Assembly: GCA_946631165.1 (NCBI GenBank)
Contig: CAMOZZ010000005.1
Location: forward strand, 1-37,482
DNA length: 37,482 bases
From: an uncultured Lachnospiraceae bacterium
GTDB taxonomy: Bacteria; Bacillota; Clostridia; Lachnospirales; Lachnospiraceae
Direction of reading: 5' to 3'
A program made the position numbers and the translations under genes. Under the pieces are notes generated by a model. That model was not told the DNA's origin, ran no database searches, and saw only the letters and a list, made by a program, of their open reading frames with translations. Numbering within the stretch: position 1 is the stretch's first letter; the number at the start of each line of letters is the position of its first letter. Positions 26,531-36,283 of this stretch are shown in pieces.

Positions 26531-28651
26531 TCAGGAGGCAGCCTGATCTGTACGCTTTAAGAGTCTTCTCCTGATCAGATAAACTATTACGATCATTGCG
26601 GAACAGATACAGCCGAGATAAAACGGGACCGGGACATACTTCAATACTACTTCATGTTCTCCGCTCTCTAATCTGACAGCGGTAAACATAATATCCCGGC
26701 GTTCTGTTTCTGCCTTTTTCCCGTCAATATATGCTTTCCAATTGGTGTTGTAAGGGATGGCAAAAACCAATTCCTCGTTACCCTCTGCTTGTGCACTGCA
26801 TATGAATCTGTCTGTAATGTATTTCAGTTCCAGCTTATCTCTTTTTGTATACTTTCTGTATAGCCTGTATATTCTTTTGAAACAGCGATCCAAATCATTG
26901 TCATTCTCAAAATCAGACCATATTCTGTCCGCCCTGTCCGCATTCCTGAGATATGCCATGCCGTTATAGTTCCTGTTCTCATAGACGATCCATCGGCGGG
27001 AATTAAAATATATTGTCTCTTTCCTTCGGAATCCCGGCGGACGCTGCCAGCTTCTCGCAAAATAATATTTCACTCCTAACAGCGAATTCAGATACCGGTT
27101 TTTATTCACACCGTAGGCACGTCCGACCTGTTCGGCATCATAGCTGTAATCCACAAGCTTCTGTGTATAGGTATTGCTTACGGAAAACCAGTACTGAAGA
27201 GAATTGTATCCGCATACCATAGCGGAATTCGGAGGCCGATTGTTGATCCTTGTAAATAAAGCAGAAGAAACCCTGAACAGATCGCTGTCGTTCTCAACGA
27301 TTTCCGAATAACAGACCGGCGAATCAATATATACGGAATATGCTTCATCAAACAGGATAAATCTTCTCCCCCAGTTCAGACCAAGCGGAGAAAAGGACAG
27401 GAACACGATCACACCGATATTTACAGCAGTCAGCAGTGAGACAGCAGGCAGGACCAGCTTCTGTTTTTTTAATACCGCCAGTTTCTCCTCGAATACGAAC
27501 TGCATGCAATGTGTAAAGATCAGAGCTATTGTCAGGTGCAAAATAACGATCCACCTGTTATTTGTCTCATTGAAGGCATTGAAAACAAGACCGACGATCG
27601 GGAAATGCAGTGCTGCAATTTCCGCTGCAAATACAGCAGCAATCACTTTTTCACGGGCTGTTTTATTTCTTTTTATCAGAAGGATAACAATAGCCGCCGT
27701 TTCAAACAGATGAATGCCGCCGGCATAGGAATAAGTGGAAGTACAGTAAAACGGGTTTATCAGCGAATACCAGATTTCAGGGAAGCTGACCGGTATATAA
27801 TACTTACCATTCAGTATCGTATGGATAACAGAGTATTCAGAATTTTCACTTCCAAAGAACGACGATACTTCAGGAAACAGTATCGGTGCTGACAGAAGAA
27901 CGCCTGCCATGCATATCAGGAGCAGCAAAACGCAGTTCTTCAAAGCCGTTTTCCAATTTCTCAGACCATACCTGAGGGTTAATCGGACAGGACAGTATAG
28001 AAAGAGAAGGATCGCAGAAATGTACAGGAAATAAATACTGCACAGACCGGCGTAAGCAGCAAACAATGCCAGGCAGACTTTTCCGTTTTTCTTCCTGTTC
28101 AGTACAAGTTCACATCCCAGGAAAAGCAGCGGTATGATAATGACCAGATCATACCACTGTGCATATCTTCCGGCACCAAAAACAGAGAACCCGCAGAACG
28201 GATAAGACAGCGCACCGCAGACCGCATAAACGCTCTTATATCCGAGTTCTTTAAAAAACCGGTACAAGACAGCCCCTGCGATCCATCCGCGCAGAAAAAA
28301 CAGGCCTGTAAAGATATAGGCACCGTTTGAGGCCGTTGCAAAGACTGCAAGGATGTTCAGCGGATCCCCAAAGCCGTAATAATTCAGTGTACCGATGATA
28401 TCTTCGCCGAATCCGATCGACAGATCATATAAAGGAAGTACGATTTGTCCATGCAGCAGACCGCTTAAGAATGTACGTATATATTTTCCTATATACAAAA
28501 AAGCCGGATAATACTGACCAATGCCGTCGATCCTCCAGATCAGGGAATGACCGTTTGCCAGCATCGGTCCGTATCCGATCGCCGCAATAAACAAAAATAA
28601 TAATGTATATATCAAAATTGGTTTAATCTGTTTTTGCTTCATTTGATCCAA
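26531..28651 (-). CDS. YfhO-family multi-pass membrane protein
   Basis: 706 aa, about a dozen TM segments then an extracytoplasmic C-terminal domain. IGQYYPAFLYIGKYIRTFL, GLGEDIIGTLNYYGFGDPLN-like, IPYNTNWKAYIDGKKAE...LESGEHEVVLKYVPVPFYLG. Start could be TTG at 28651 or ATG at 28642. Confidence 0.82.
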   Translation of the reverse strand: MDQMKQKQIKPILIYTLLFLFIAAIGYGPMLANGHSLIWRIDGIGQYYPAFLYIGKYIRTFLSGLLHGQIVLPLYDLSIGFGEDIIGTLNYYGFGDPLNILAVFATASNGAYIFTGLFFLRGWIAGAVLYRFFKELGYKSVYAVCGALSYPFCGFSVFGAGRYAQWYDLVIIIPLLFLGCELVLNRKKNGKVCLALFAAYAGLCSIYFLYISAILLFLYCPVRLTLRYGLRNWKTALKNCVLLLLICMAGVLLSAPILFPEVSSFFGSENSEYSVIHTILNGKYYIPVSFPEIWYSLINPFYCTSTYSYAGGIHLFETAAIVILLIKRNKTAREKVIAAVFAAEIAALHFPIVGLVFNAFNETNNRWIVILHLTIALIFTHCMQFVFEEKLAVLKKQKLVLPAVSLLTAVNIGVIVFLSFSPLGLNWGRRFILFDEAYSVYIDSPVCYSEIVENDSDLFRVSSALFTRINNRPPNSAMVCGYNSLQYWFSVSNTYTQKLVDYSYDAEQVGRAYGVNKNRYLNSLLGVKYYFARSWQRPPGFRRKETIYFNSRRWIVYENRNYNGMAYLRNADRADRIWSDFENDNDLDRCFKRIYRLYRKYTKRDKLELKYITDRFICSAQAEGNEELVFAIPYNTNWKAYIDGKKAETERRDIMFTAVRLESGEHEVVLKYVPVPFYLGCICSAMIVIVYLIRRRLLKRTDQAAS

Positions 28652-28675
28652 AAATAGTATGCCTTATCATCAGAA

Positions 28676-29776
28676 TCAGCCGCATTTCATCCTTATACGT
28701 CGTTTTACCGTATTGTAACAGGCTGCTGCCGGCCGTTCTATCATATAATATATTATGATCCCGACCAGTATTGAAAACAGCAGCGACAGAACGATACTTG
28801 CATAAACATGATTTACAAGAAATGCCGTGTTCTTCCAGAATGTTCGTTTCAAAATATTAAAGGATACCTGCTGCATCACGTAAATGGCGTAGGTATATTT
28901 CCCGAGCAAACCCATAAACGATATATCCAGCAATTTTGATACGATCCCTGCTCTTTCATCAAAACAGATCAGCAAAGCAGAGAACAGGATTACCATGACA
29001 AGAACATTTTTTAAACGAAAATGAGATACCAGCATGAGATACAGCAGTGACAGCAGTATTCCTGTTTCAGCGAACGAACACAGCAGGAAGCGGGCCGTTT
29101 TCCATCCTTTAAACGCAGAAAAATCAAAGGTTTCCTTCAGCGATCTCTTTCCGATATTGATGACGGCTCCCAAAGAGATACCGGCCAGACATCTGACAAG
29201 ACCAAGATTAATAAAACCGTATGCGATCCCCCGCCCGAGTCCTCCATTTGCAGCATTTACATTCAGGGCATATCCTGTATAAGCCAGAAGGGACAGCAGG
29301 AAGGCAGCATCCGCTCTCTTCAGCCTTTTCAGAATGAACATGACCAGGATACTGCTCCAGAAAAACGGGGCAATATACCAGATGATCCCTTTTTCAGATA
29401 ACGAAAGACCGGTACAGTGAAGGAGTGTTATATAAGACAGAAATGTCTCGAATTTCAGTCCGAACACGACCCGGCATACGACGGCATAAAAAGCAAACAC
29501 CGGCCAGAGCCTTATAAATCTGTCAACGAACAGTTCCGCAAACCCGGTATCTTTTTTTCTGCAGACAGATTCATATAAAAAGAATCCGCTGATCAGGAGA
29601 AAACCTTCGACACACCATGCTGCCCAGGCTGATCTGTCTTTCAGTACCAGATACAATTCTGTTCCGTTTGTTGCGGGAAGAATGTTTTCATGCAGTATAT
29701 GAAAATATACGATAATAACACACAGCAGAAATCGAACCGCTTCTATCGAATAGTTTTTTTTGCCGGTATTATTCAA
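28676..29776 (-). CDS. Acyltransferase-3 family membrane protein
   Basis: SIEAVRFLLCVIIVYFHI...EGFLLISGFFLYES...DRFIRLWPVF; roughly 10 TM segments; TTG start. Confidence 0.85.
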   Translation of the reverse strand: MNNTGKKNYSIEAVRFLLCVIIVYFHILHENILPATNGTELYLVLKDRSAWAAWCVEGFLLISGFFLYESVCRKKDTGFAELFVDRFIRLWPVFAFYAVVCRVVFGLKFETFLSYITLLHCTGLSLSEKGIIWYIAPFFWSSILVMFILKRLKRADAAFLLSLLAYTGYALNVNAANGGLGRGIAYGFINLGLVRCLAGISLGAVINIGKRSLKETFDFSAFKGWKTARFLLCSFAETGILLSLLYLMLVSHFRLKNVLVMVILFSALLICFDERAGIVSKLLDISFMGLLGKYTYAIYVMQQVSFNILKRTFWKNTAFLVNHVYASIVLSLLFSILVGIIIYYMIERPAAACYNTVKRRIRMKCG

Positions 29777-29808
29777 AAAAGAATATCTCCTTTCGCGGAT
29801 ATCGTGTC

Positions 29809-31071
29809 TTACTGTACAGAAGGTTCCGAATTACCCCTGTTGTCTGTCAGGGCAACTGAATTGATCGCGAGCATAAGAATCACCGCAGTGAACCATCCAA
29901 TATCCTGATTCCTTAAAGACATTCCATTATAAGTATGAAGCTGGGCAAACAGCAGGGAAATGCCGATCCAGCTCATATACTGTTTTCTTTTCAGGAAATG
30001 GTACGAGTAATACAGAAAGACTGAACCAACAAAAAGAATCGAAAACAGGATGCCGTAATCAAGCGCGAACATAAGAACAGGGAATTCGAACGCCGGAGAA
30101 AGATGTTTCATCTCCTTCAGATATGTTGTCCCATAGCCGTATCCCGTAAAAAATCTCAAAGGATAAAGATCCCCGGAAAAATACTCGATCAGTCTGTCTA
30201 CCCTGCCGGATGTAATGGTCGTGTTGGTAAACCGGTCGATCAGGTTATTCAGCAAACCGGAGAAATAAGCGGCGGCGGCTCCCAAAATATAAACGATAAA
30301 CCATCTCTTCTGCTTCCAGTTGATCAATACAAAGTAGAGAGCACACACTACTACAGCTGTTTTTCCGACACTTAAAACAGCATCTCCTATGATGGCAATG
30401 ACAAAAAAGAGGATCTTGGGATACCGTTTATTGATGCTCCGGTGATAAATATCATTCAGAATAAAGCAGGCGTTAAACAGGACTGCATTTGTAAGAGGGT
30501 GTCCCCAGAATGAGAAGAAACGCTCTACACCGCTGTCCAGCATGCTGACAAAAAGAGTGTACTCATTTGACTTCAGGCTGTTTACCCTGAGCCACTCCTC
30601 CAGCGTTCGGAACAGTATATGCCCGTTCATCTTCTCATATAGCCCTATACAGAAAAGCACTGCAACGAACAGATCAAAAACATACAGGACAATCCGGATC
30701 GTTTTTTCCCTGTTCTCAGAATTGATCCTCTGTATGATCAGAAATGCGGGGAACCAACAGTTCAATGCTGCCGTTACCGGTTTGTATAACGGCTGTTCCC
30801 TGCAGGAAAGAGACAGGGGAATCAGAAGCAGCAGCCAGAGCCCGCATAAGGCGAATTCCGCTTTTGTATAATCTCTTTTTGTGACCAGCAAAATAAGCGC
30901 TGCCAGTACACATGCAAAATTAGTCAGCGAATATGGTTTGAGCTGCTCAATTAATCTTAAAAACGGACGTCTCAAATGAATGGGGAGCAGGATCAGCCCC
31001 ACAAAGATCAAAACAAGTGCCAGAGGCCAAACGATGCTCCCCCCAATATTGGATCGATTTTTATTCTTCAA
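29809..31071 (-). CDS. O-antigen ligase/polymerase-like (Wzy-like) membrane protein
   Basis: 420 aa, many TM segments, a larger loop and a conserved-style GYGYGTTYL motif; neighbours acyltransferase and YfhO; TTG start. Confidence 0.65.
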   Translation of the reverse strand: MKNKNRSNIGGSIVWPLALVLIFVGLILLPIHLRRPFLRLIEQLKPYSLTNFACVLAALILLVTKRDYTKAEFALCGLWLLLLIPLSLSCREQPLYKPVTAALNCWFPAFLIIQRINSENREKTIRIVLYVFDLFVAVLFCIGLYEKMNGHILFRTLEEWLRVNSLKSNEYTLFVSMLDSGVERFFSFWGHPLTNAVLFNACFILNDIYHRSINKRYPKILFFVIAIIGDAVLSVGKTAVVVCALYFVLINWKQKRWFIVYILGAAAAYFSGLLNNLIDRFTNTTITSGRVDRLIEYFSGDLYPLRFFTGYGYGTTYLKEMKHLSPAFEFPVLMFALDYGILFSILFVGSVFLYYSYHFLKRKQYMSWIGISLLFAQLHTYNGMSLRNQDIGWFTAVILMLAINSVALTDNRGNSEPSVQ

Positions 31072-31117
31072 AGATCTTCTCTCCTGTATCGGATTAAAAG
31101 CTTTTATAAGAATTCCC

Positions 31118-32332
31118 TTACTTCATCGACAGCAGCTTTGCCTTCAGCTCGTCTTCCATCTTCTGGATCTCGACTTCGGCCTGACGGCGTCTGGTACGGC
31201 CCTCATCCTGGATCCTGGTGACTTCTTCCAGAGTGGAAATGAGCTGCTGGTTGGTATGTCTCAGTGTCTCCATGTCAACAATACCGCGCTCGGACTCTTT
31301 TGCTGTCGCTATCGTTGCAGTCTTAAGCTTGTCGGCATTCTTCTTGAGCATGGCGTTCGTCAGATCCGTCACTTCCTTCTGGGCTTTTGCAGCCTGCTCG
31401 GAATGGGCAAGACCAAGCGCGATGACCATCTGGCTCTTCCAGAGCGGGATCGTATTCACGATCGTGGACTGGATCTTGTCAGACATCATGACGTCGTTGT
31501 TCTGGACCAGTCTGATCTGCGGCGCCATCTGCAGGGAAATCGTCCTGGTGAGTTCCAGATCATGGATCTTCTTGTCAAAACGGTTCGCCTGCTCGACCAT
31601 ATCGTTGACTTTCTGGGCATCCTCCGGCTGACCGGTCTTTGCCGCCTGTTCCCGCAGCGCAGGAATCGTGACTTCCTCCAGTTCCTTCAGCTTCTGCTTT
31701 CCGGCCAGAATGTACATGGTCAGTTCTTTATAATAAGTAAGATTGAGCTGATAGAGCTGATCCAGCGTAGCAGTATCCTTCATCAATGTGACCTGGTGTT
31801 TCTCCAGCGAATCCACGATCTTGTTGATATTGGTCTCCGCTTTGGCATATTTCGCCTTCAGGGCAGTCAGATCGTTTGCTTTTCTTTTTACTCTTCCGAA
31901 AAAGCCTTTCTGCTCTTCATCAGCATCGAAGCCCTTCAGCTCTGTAACAGCGCTGGAGATCAGTCCGCCGACTTCACCCAGATCCTTGGTCTTTACATTG
32001 TCAAGCGCTTTCTCGGAAAATCCTGCGACTTTTGACTGTGCGCCGGCACCGTACTGGAGCACCTGAGCGGTATTCATGACATCGATCTGTTTCGCAAATT
32101 CAGCCACCATCTTCTTTTCTTCTTCGGAGAGCATACTGTCATCATAAGTGCGCTCTTCTTTCTTTTCCTCCGGTTCCGCGGGCGCTTCCTGTGCCTGTAC
32201 GCCGCCCAGAGAAAGCGTGATCGGCGTGCTCGGTGCGGCCTGGAGATCTGCCAGGAAATCGGCGGGCGCAGCCGCTGCTGCCGGTTCCGGTGATGTCAGC
32301 TCAAGATTGATATCATTTGTGTTTTCGCTCAT
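31118..32332 (-). CDS. Toxic anion resistance protein (TelA family)
   Basis: MVAEFAKQIDVMNTAQVLQYGAGAQSKVAGFSEKALDNVKTKDLGEVGGLIS...QMAPQIRLVQNNDVMMSDKIQSTIVNTIPLWKSQMVIALGLAHSEQAAKAQKEVTDLTNAMLKKNADKLK. Confidence 0.93.
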   Translation of the reverse strand: MSENTNDINLELTSPEPAAAAAPADFLADLQAAPSTPITLSLGGVQAQEAPAEPEEKKEERTYDDSMLSEEEKKMVAEFAKQIDVMNTAQVLQYGAGAQSKVAGFSEKALDNVKTKDLGEVGGLISSAVTELKGFDADEEQKGFFGRVKRKANDLTALKAKYAKAETNINKIVDSLEKHQVTLMKDTATLDQLYQLNLTYYKELTMYILAGKQKLKELEEVTIPALREQAAKTGQPEDAQKVNDMVEQANRFDKKIHDLELTRTISLQMAPQIRLVQNNDVMMSDKIQSTIVNTIPLWKSQMVIALGLAHSEQAAKAQKEVTDLTNAMLKKNADKLKTATIATAKESERGIVDMETLRHTNQQLISTLEEVTRIQDEGRTRRRQAEVEIQKMEDELKAKLLSMK

Positions 32333-32406
32333 AATAGCACCTCCTGTGGATTGCCAGTGAAATATGAAATAGGTTCGTCTTCAAATAATATATGGATACA
32401 GATCTT

Positions 32407-33669
32407 TTACTGTAATTTCTGCTCAAAAGGCTGGCCGACAAGGCCTTCCTGCGCCATCAGGTTCTGCAATACGGAAATATCCGAACTGACGTCCATAGCA
32501 GCCTCTGCGTAGAAATTATCCAGAAGCTTTTCATACGCATTATTGATCGTATCAAGCGTCTCCTCGATCTCTCTTTTCGCCCTGCTGATATTTTCGCCTT
32601 CCACAGGCTGGGCATCCAGTTCCCTGTAGGTCTGTACCAGCTTGTCCGTCGTCGGCATATAGTAATTCATGAATTTCCGAAGTTTCGGCAGCTCGTCCGG
32701 TTTCTGGGAAAGCACCACAAAGATCTTGTCCATCAGTTCCTCCAGCCTGGAGAGCTTCCTTGTGATCTCTTCCCCGGGAATGGCTGCATTGGCCTCCCTG
32801 ATCTTCCGGATATACATCTCGCCTTCCTGAATGGCATCCCGGAGTTCCTGATCTTCCGTTCCTGTTGCGAAAATACTCTCGTTCGCCGCTCTGGTCTCCT
32901 CTTCTTTTGCCGCACGCTCTTCAAACGCCCGCTGGGTTTCCAGAGACTGTCTGTAAGTCTCGTCATCCAGCATCAGCGTCGTCTTCTGAAGATCGACGTG
33001 GCCTGTAGGGAAGTACTTCTTATCGAACATCTGCTTCAGATCTTCGAGCACCTGCTCTTCGGTAACACCGGCGTCAGCCGCCAGTTCCCTGATGCTGCAG
33101 TAATTCCTGCCCGCAAGCGTACGGACATACTGCCGGAAACGTTTGATCAGTTTTCTCTGCTTCAGACCGTATCGCAAAAGCAGCAGGGAAGGTGCAAGGA
33201 ACGCAAGCGTTACAACAAATCCAATAATCGAAAAATCTGCAATCGTACCGATTGCCGCCAATCCGAACACGAATGAGAAAAAGCCTCCTATCGCGATCCA
33301 GATCGGGGAAGTGAACGCGCCCGAAGGGTTCTTTGTGAACAGCTCCGGCTTCCGCTCCCTGAATCGCTGTTCGAAAGTCTTTCTCTGACCGGCAGCGGTA
33401 TATTCATATCTCCCGGAAGGTCTTCTTCCCGAAGCAGACCACTGATCCGCACCGGATGCCGTATTCTCCGTACGTCCGCCTGTCGCCCAGGTACCGGCGC
33501 CGTAAGACGTCCGCTTCCCGTCAGACGGTCCGAATCCGAATTCATCGAAAATCGCATCGATCGTTTCCTGGATGCCCTTGTTCAGTTCTCCGAACTGACT
33601 GGAATTGACGGCATCCTCAACGACTCTCTGGATCGTATCTCCCAGATTGTTATCATATCTCTTTGACAT
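32407..33669 (-). CDS. XpaC-like 5-bromo-4-chloroindolyl phosphate hydrolysis family protein
   Basis: N-terminal YDNNLGDTIQRVVEDAVNSSQFGELNKGI, two TM segments, winged-helix-like region, C-terminal helical RKFMNYYMPTTDKLVQTYRELDAQPVEGENI characteristic of XpaC; adjacent to telA. Confidence 0.87.
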   Translation of the reverse strand: MSKRYDNNLGDTIQRVVEDAVNSSQFGELNKGIQETIDAIFDEFGFGPSDGKRTSYGAGTWATGGRTENTASGADQWSASGRRPSGRYEYTAAGQRKTFEQRFRERKPELFTKNPSGAFTSPIWIAIGGFFSFVFGLAAIGTIADFSIIGFVVTLAFLAPSLLLLRYGLKQRKLIKRFRQYVRTLAGRNYCSIRELAADAGVTEEQVLEDLKQMFDKKYFPTGHVDLQKTTLMLDDETYRQSLETQRAFEERAAKEEETRAANESIFATGTEDQELRDAIQEGEMYIRKIREANAAIPGEEITRKLSRLEELMDKIFVVLSQKPDELPKLRKFMNYYMPTTDKLVQTYRELDAQPVEGENISRAKREIEETLDTINNAYEKLLDNFYAEAAMDVSSDISVLQNLMAQEGLVGQPFEQKLQ

Positions 33670-33693
33670 TCTTACCCTCCGAAGAAGATATTC

Positions 33694-34917
33694 TTATCCC
33701 AAAGTTACTTTGCAGTATTTCTTTTTTCCGCGTCTTACCAGGATTCCGTCGCCGATCTCCTCTCTGGAAAACGTCTTCTTTACATCGGTGATCTTCTCTC
33801 CGTCCACGGTCACGCCGCCCTGCTCGGTATTCCTGCGGGCTTCCGAACGGGTCGGTGCAAGACCTGCTTTTACCAGAATCGCAAGGATGTCAGGATCACC
33901 GTTTGCGAAATCCTCTTCTGTCAATGCGACAGAAGGGGTATTCGCGTCATCTCCGCCGCCGCCGAACAGCGCTCTGGAAGCAGCCCTGGCTTTCTCCGCT
34001 TCTTCCTGACCATGGACCAGCGAAGTCAGCTCGTAAGCCAGGATATCCTTTGCCTCATTAAGCCTGCTGCCTTCCCAGGTATCCATCTCATCGATCTGTT
34101 CAAGCGGCAGGAAGGTGAGCATCCGGAGGCATTTCAGCACATCAGCGTCACCGACATTTCTCCAGTACTGGTAGAATTCATAAGGTGTGGTCTTCTCGGG
34201 ATCCAGCCAGACCGCGCCGGACTGGGTCTTGCCCATCTTCTTTCCTTCGGAATTCAGAAGAAGGGTGATCGTCATGGCATAAGCGTCTTTTCCGAGTTTT
34301 CTCCGGATCAGTTCCGTACCGCCGAGCATATTGGACCACTGGTCATCGCCTCCGAACTGCAGGTTGCAGCCGTATTTCTGGTAAAGCATATAGAAATCAT
34401 AGCTCTGCATGATCATATAGTTGAACTCCAGAAAGCTCAGGCCTTTCTCCATGCGCTGCTTGTAGCACTCGGCACGAAGCATGTTGTTCACAGAGAAATG
34501 GGCGCCGACTTCTCTCAAGAGTTCGACATAATTCAGATTCATCAGCCAGTCGGCGTTGTTGACCATCATCGCTTTTCCGTCAGAGAAATCGATGAAACGG
34601 CTCATCTGTTTCTTAAAGCAGTCGATATTGTGCTGGATGGTCTCCGGCGTCATCATTTTGCGCATGTCGGTACGGCCGGAAGGATCCCCGATCATACCGG
34701 TGCCGCCGCCCAGCAGCGCAATCGGCTTATTGCCGGCCATCTGCAGCCTCTTCATCAGGCACAGCGCCATGAAATGACCTACATGCAGACTGTCTGCTGT
34801 AGGGTCAAAACCAATATAGAAAACAGCATTACCGCTGTTAATGAGATCTCTGATCTCTTTTTCGTCGGTAACCTGTGCGATCAGTCCTCTCGCTACGAGT
34901 TCATCATAAATAGTCAT
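33694..34917 (-). CDS. tyrS: Tyrosyl-tRNA synthetase
   Basis: ORF 33694..34989; start refined to [18 protein letters not shown] after [49 protein letters not shown] (KMSKS-like), C-terminal S4 domain. Confidence 0.95.
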   Translation of the reverse strand: MTIYDELVARGLIAQVTDEKEIRDLINSGNAVFYIGFDPTADSLHVGHFMALCLMKRLQMAGNKPIALLGGGTGMIGDPSGRTDMRKMMTPETIQHNIDCFKKQMSRFIDFSDGKAMMVNNADWLMNLNYVELLREVGAHFSVNNMLRAECYKQRMEKGLSFLEFNYMIMQSYDFYMLYQKYGCNLQFGGDDQWSNMLGGTELIRRKLGKDAYAMTITLLLNSEGKKMGKTQSGAVWLDPEKTTPYEFYQYWRNVGDADVLKCLRMLTFLPLEQIDEMDTWEGSRLNEAKDILAYELTSLVHGQEEAEKARAASRALFGGGGDDANTPSVALTEEDFANGDPDILAILVKAGLAPTRSEARRNTEQGGVTVDGEKITDVKKTFSREEIGDGILVRRGKKKYCKVTLG

Positions 34918-35059
34918 TAAAACTGCCTCCAAACAAATTCTTGAATGGGCATAGTATCCCCTTACCCATACATTCACATTATATTTCACACTCTTTTTGC
35001 CGATTTGTCAAGTGCATTTGGCTGATCAGCTGATATTTCAGTACAATTAAACTGCCTCT

Positions 35060-36055
35060 TTATTGCAGTGCCTCCTTCAGCACTTCCAGGTTGCTTTCCA
35101 TAATGGACAGATAGGTACTTCCGGCAGAAATGTCTTTCAGCGTCGTTCCCTGCATGGAATCCAGGCTCAGGATCTGCTGGTCTTTTGTCTGCGTGCTCTG
35201 CACGATCGTACCGGCAATCCGATGATCTGTTCCTTCAATGGTAAGAACAGTATGAAGGCCAAGCTCATCGATCTTCTGTGCAAGAAAAGTGATGGTCTCA
35301 AAACTTGCCTCTGTTTCCGCAGAGCAGCCGGCAAACGCGGCATAATATTCCAGATTGTAATCATCGGTCATGTAACGGAACGGGAAACGGTCTCCAAAGA
35401 GCAGGGTCTTTACTGAACCGGCAGAGATTGCTTCTTCATACTTTGCATCCATCTCATTGAGTTTTTCGATATACGCTTCCGCATTGGCTTTATAAATTTC
35501 AGCATTTGCTTCATCTGCATCGCAGACCGTCTCCGTGATGCCGTTCACAAGTACAGCCGCGTTTTTCAGAGAGAGCCAGACATGCTCGTCATATTCCGGC
35601 TCCTCTTCTTCCTTTTCTCTGTGCTGCATGCCTTCCACAGCTTCTTCCTTTGCGGAATCGCCCAGCATCTCCAGCAGATTCACCACAAGCATTTCTTTAT
35701 TCGCGGCTTCCTGCAGCGCGTCCTCTACCCACACATCCGACTCACCGCCCGTATAAATGAATATGTCACAGGAAGAGATCTTAAGGATATCGCCCGCTGT
35801 GGGCTGATAGCTGTGCAGATCCACACCGGAATCCATAAGCATCGTCACCTCCGCCTCCGCTGCTTTTTCCCCCAGGATGTTCATGACCCAGTCATATTCC
35901 GGGAAGATCGCTGCAACGATCTTAAGTTTTCCGACGTCTGATCCGCTTCCGGATGCATCCTTCTCACCGGTTGATATCTCACCTGTCTTACTGCAGCAGC
36001 AGAGACTGCCGCAAAGCATCAGTATTATAATAAGCGCTGCCGTTAAACGCTTCAT
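35060..36055 (-). CDS. Metal (zinc-type) ABC transporter substrate-binding lipoprotein
   Basis: Start refined to MKRLTAALIIILMLCGSLCCCSK (lipobox). VVAAIFPEYDWVMNILGEKA, DLHSYQPTAGDI, IYTGGESDVWVEDAL, DEHVWLSLKNA, ATSPERT-less ZnuA/AdcA-like fold motifs. Confidence 0.87.
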   Translation of the reverse strand: MKRLTAALIIILMLCGSLCCCSKTGEISTGEKDASGSGSDVGKLKIVAAIFPEYDWVMNILGEKAAEAEVTMLMDSGVDLHSYQPTAGDILKISSCDIFIYTGGESDVWVEDALQEAANKEMLVVNLLEMLGDSAKEEAVEGMQHREKEEEEPEYDEHVWLSLKNAAVLVNGITETVCDADEANAEIYKANAEAYIEKLNEMDAKYEEAISAGSVKTLLFGDRFPFRYMTDDYNLEYYAAFAGCSAETEASFETITFLAQKIDELGLHTVLTIEGTDHRIAGTIVQSTQTKDQQILSLDSMQGTTLKDISAGSTYLSIMESNLEVLKEALQ

Positions 36056-36121
36056 ACTTATTCCTCCGTTGCTGACCCGCACCGCTGACGGTCCGGATCA
36101 TTTTTCCATAAATTCCAGTCT

Positions 36122-36150
36122 GTTATATCATCAGCCTGTTTTCCTGTCAA
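36122..36150 (-). promoter_or_regulatory. Promoter of the substrate-binding protein gene
   Basis: Minus strand TTGACA-17 nt-TATAAC. Confidence 0.7.
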
Positions 36151-36212
36151 TAAAAATGGGAACGTTTATCAATTTCACTTTATACAGTAATAGAATTTTT
36201 TTGAAAAACCGG

Positions 36213-36241
36213 ATGACAAGACAGCCTCCTTTGAGTATAAT
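36213..36241 (+). promoter_or_regulatory. Promoter of carB
   Basis: ATGACA-17 nt-TATAAT; SD AGGAGGG before ATG 36284. Confidence 0.7.
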
Positions 36242-36283
36242 AGTAAAAATAAAATTTCAAAAGAAATACAGGAGGGACCATCT

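Noticed and set aside
34918-35059. T-box riboswitch upstream of tyrS
   Set aside because: No AGGGTGGNACCGCG-like core and too little leader sequence.
36056-36121. Zur operator upstream of the metal-binding lipoprotein gene
   Set aside because: No convincing Zur-type palindrome seen in the leader.
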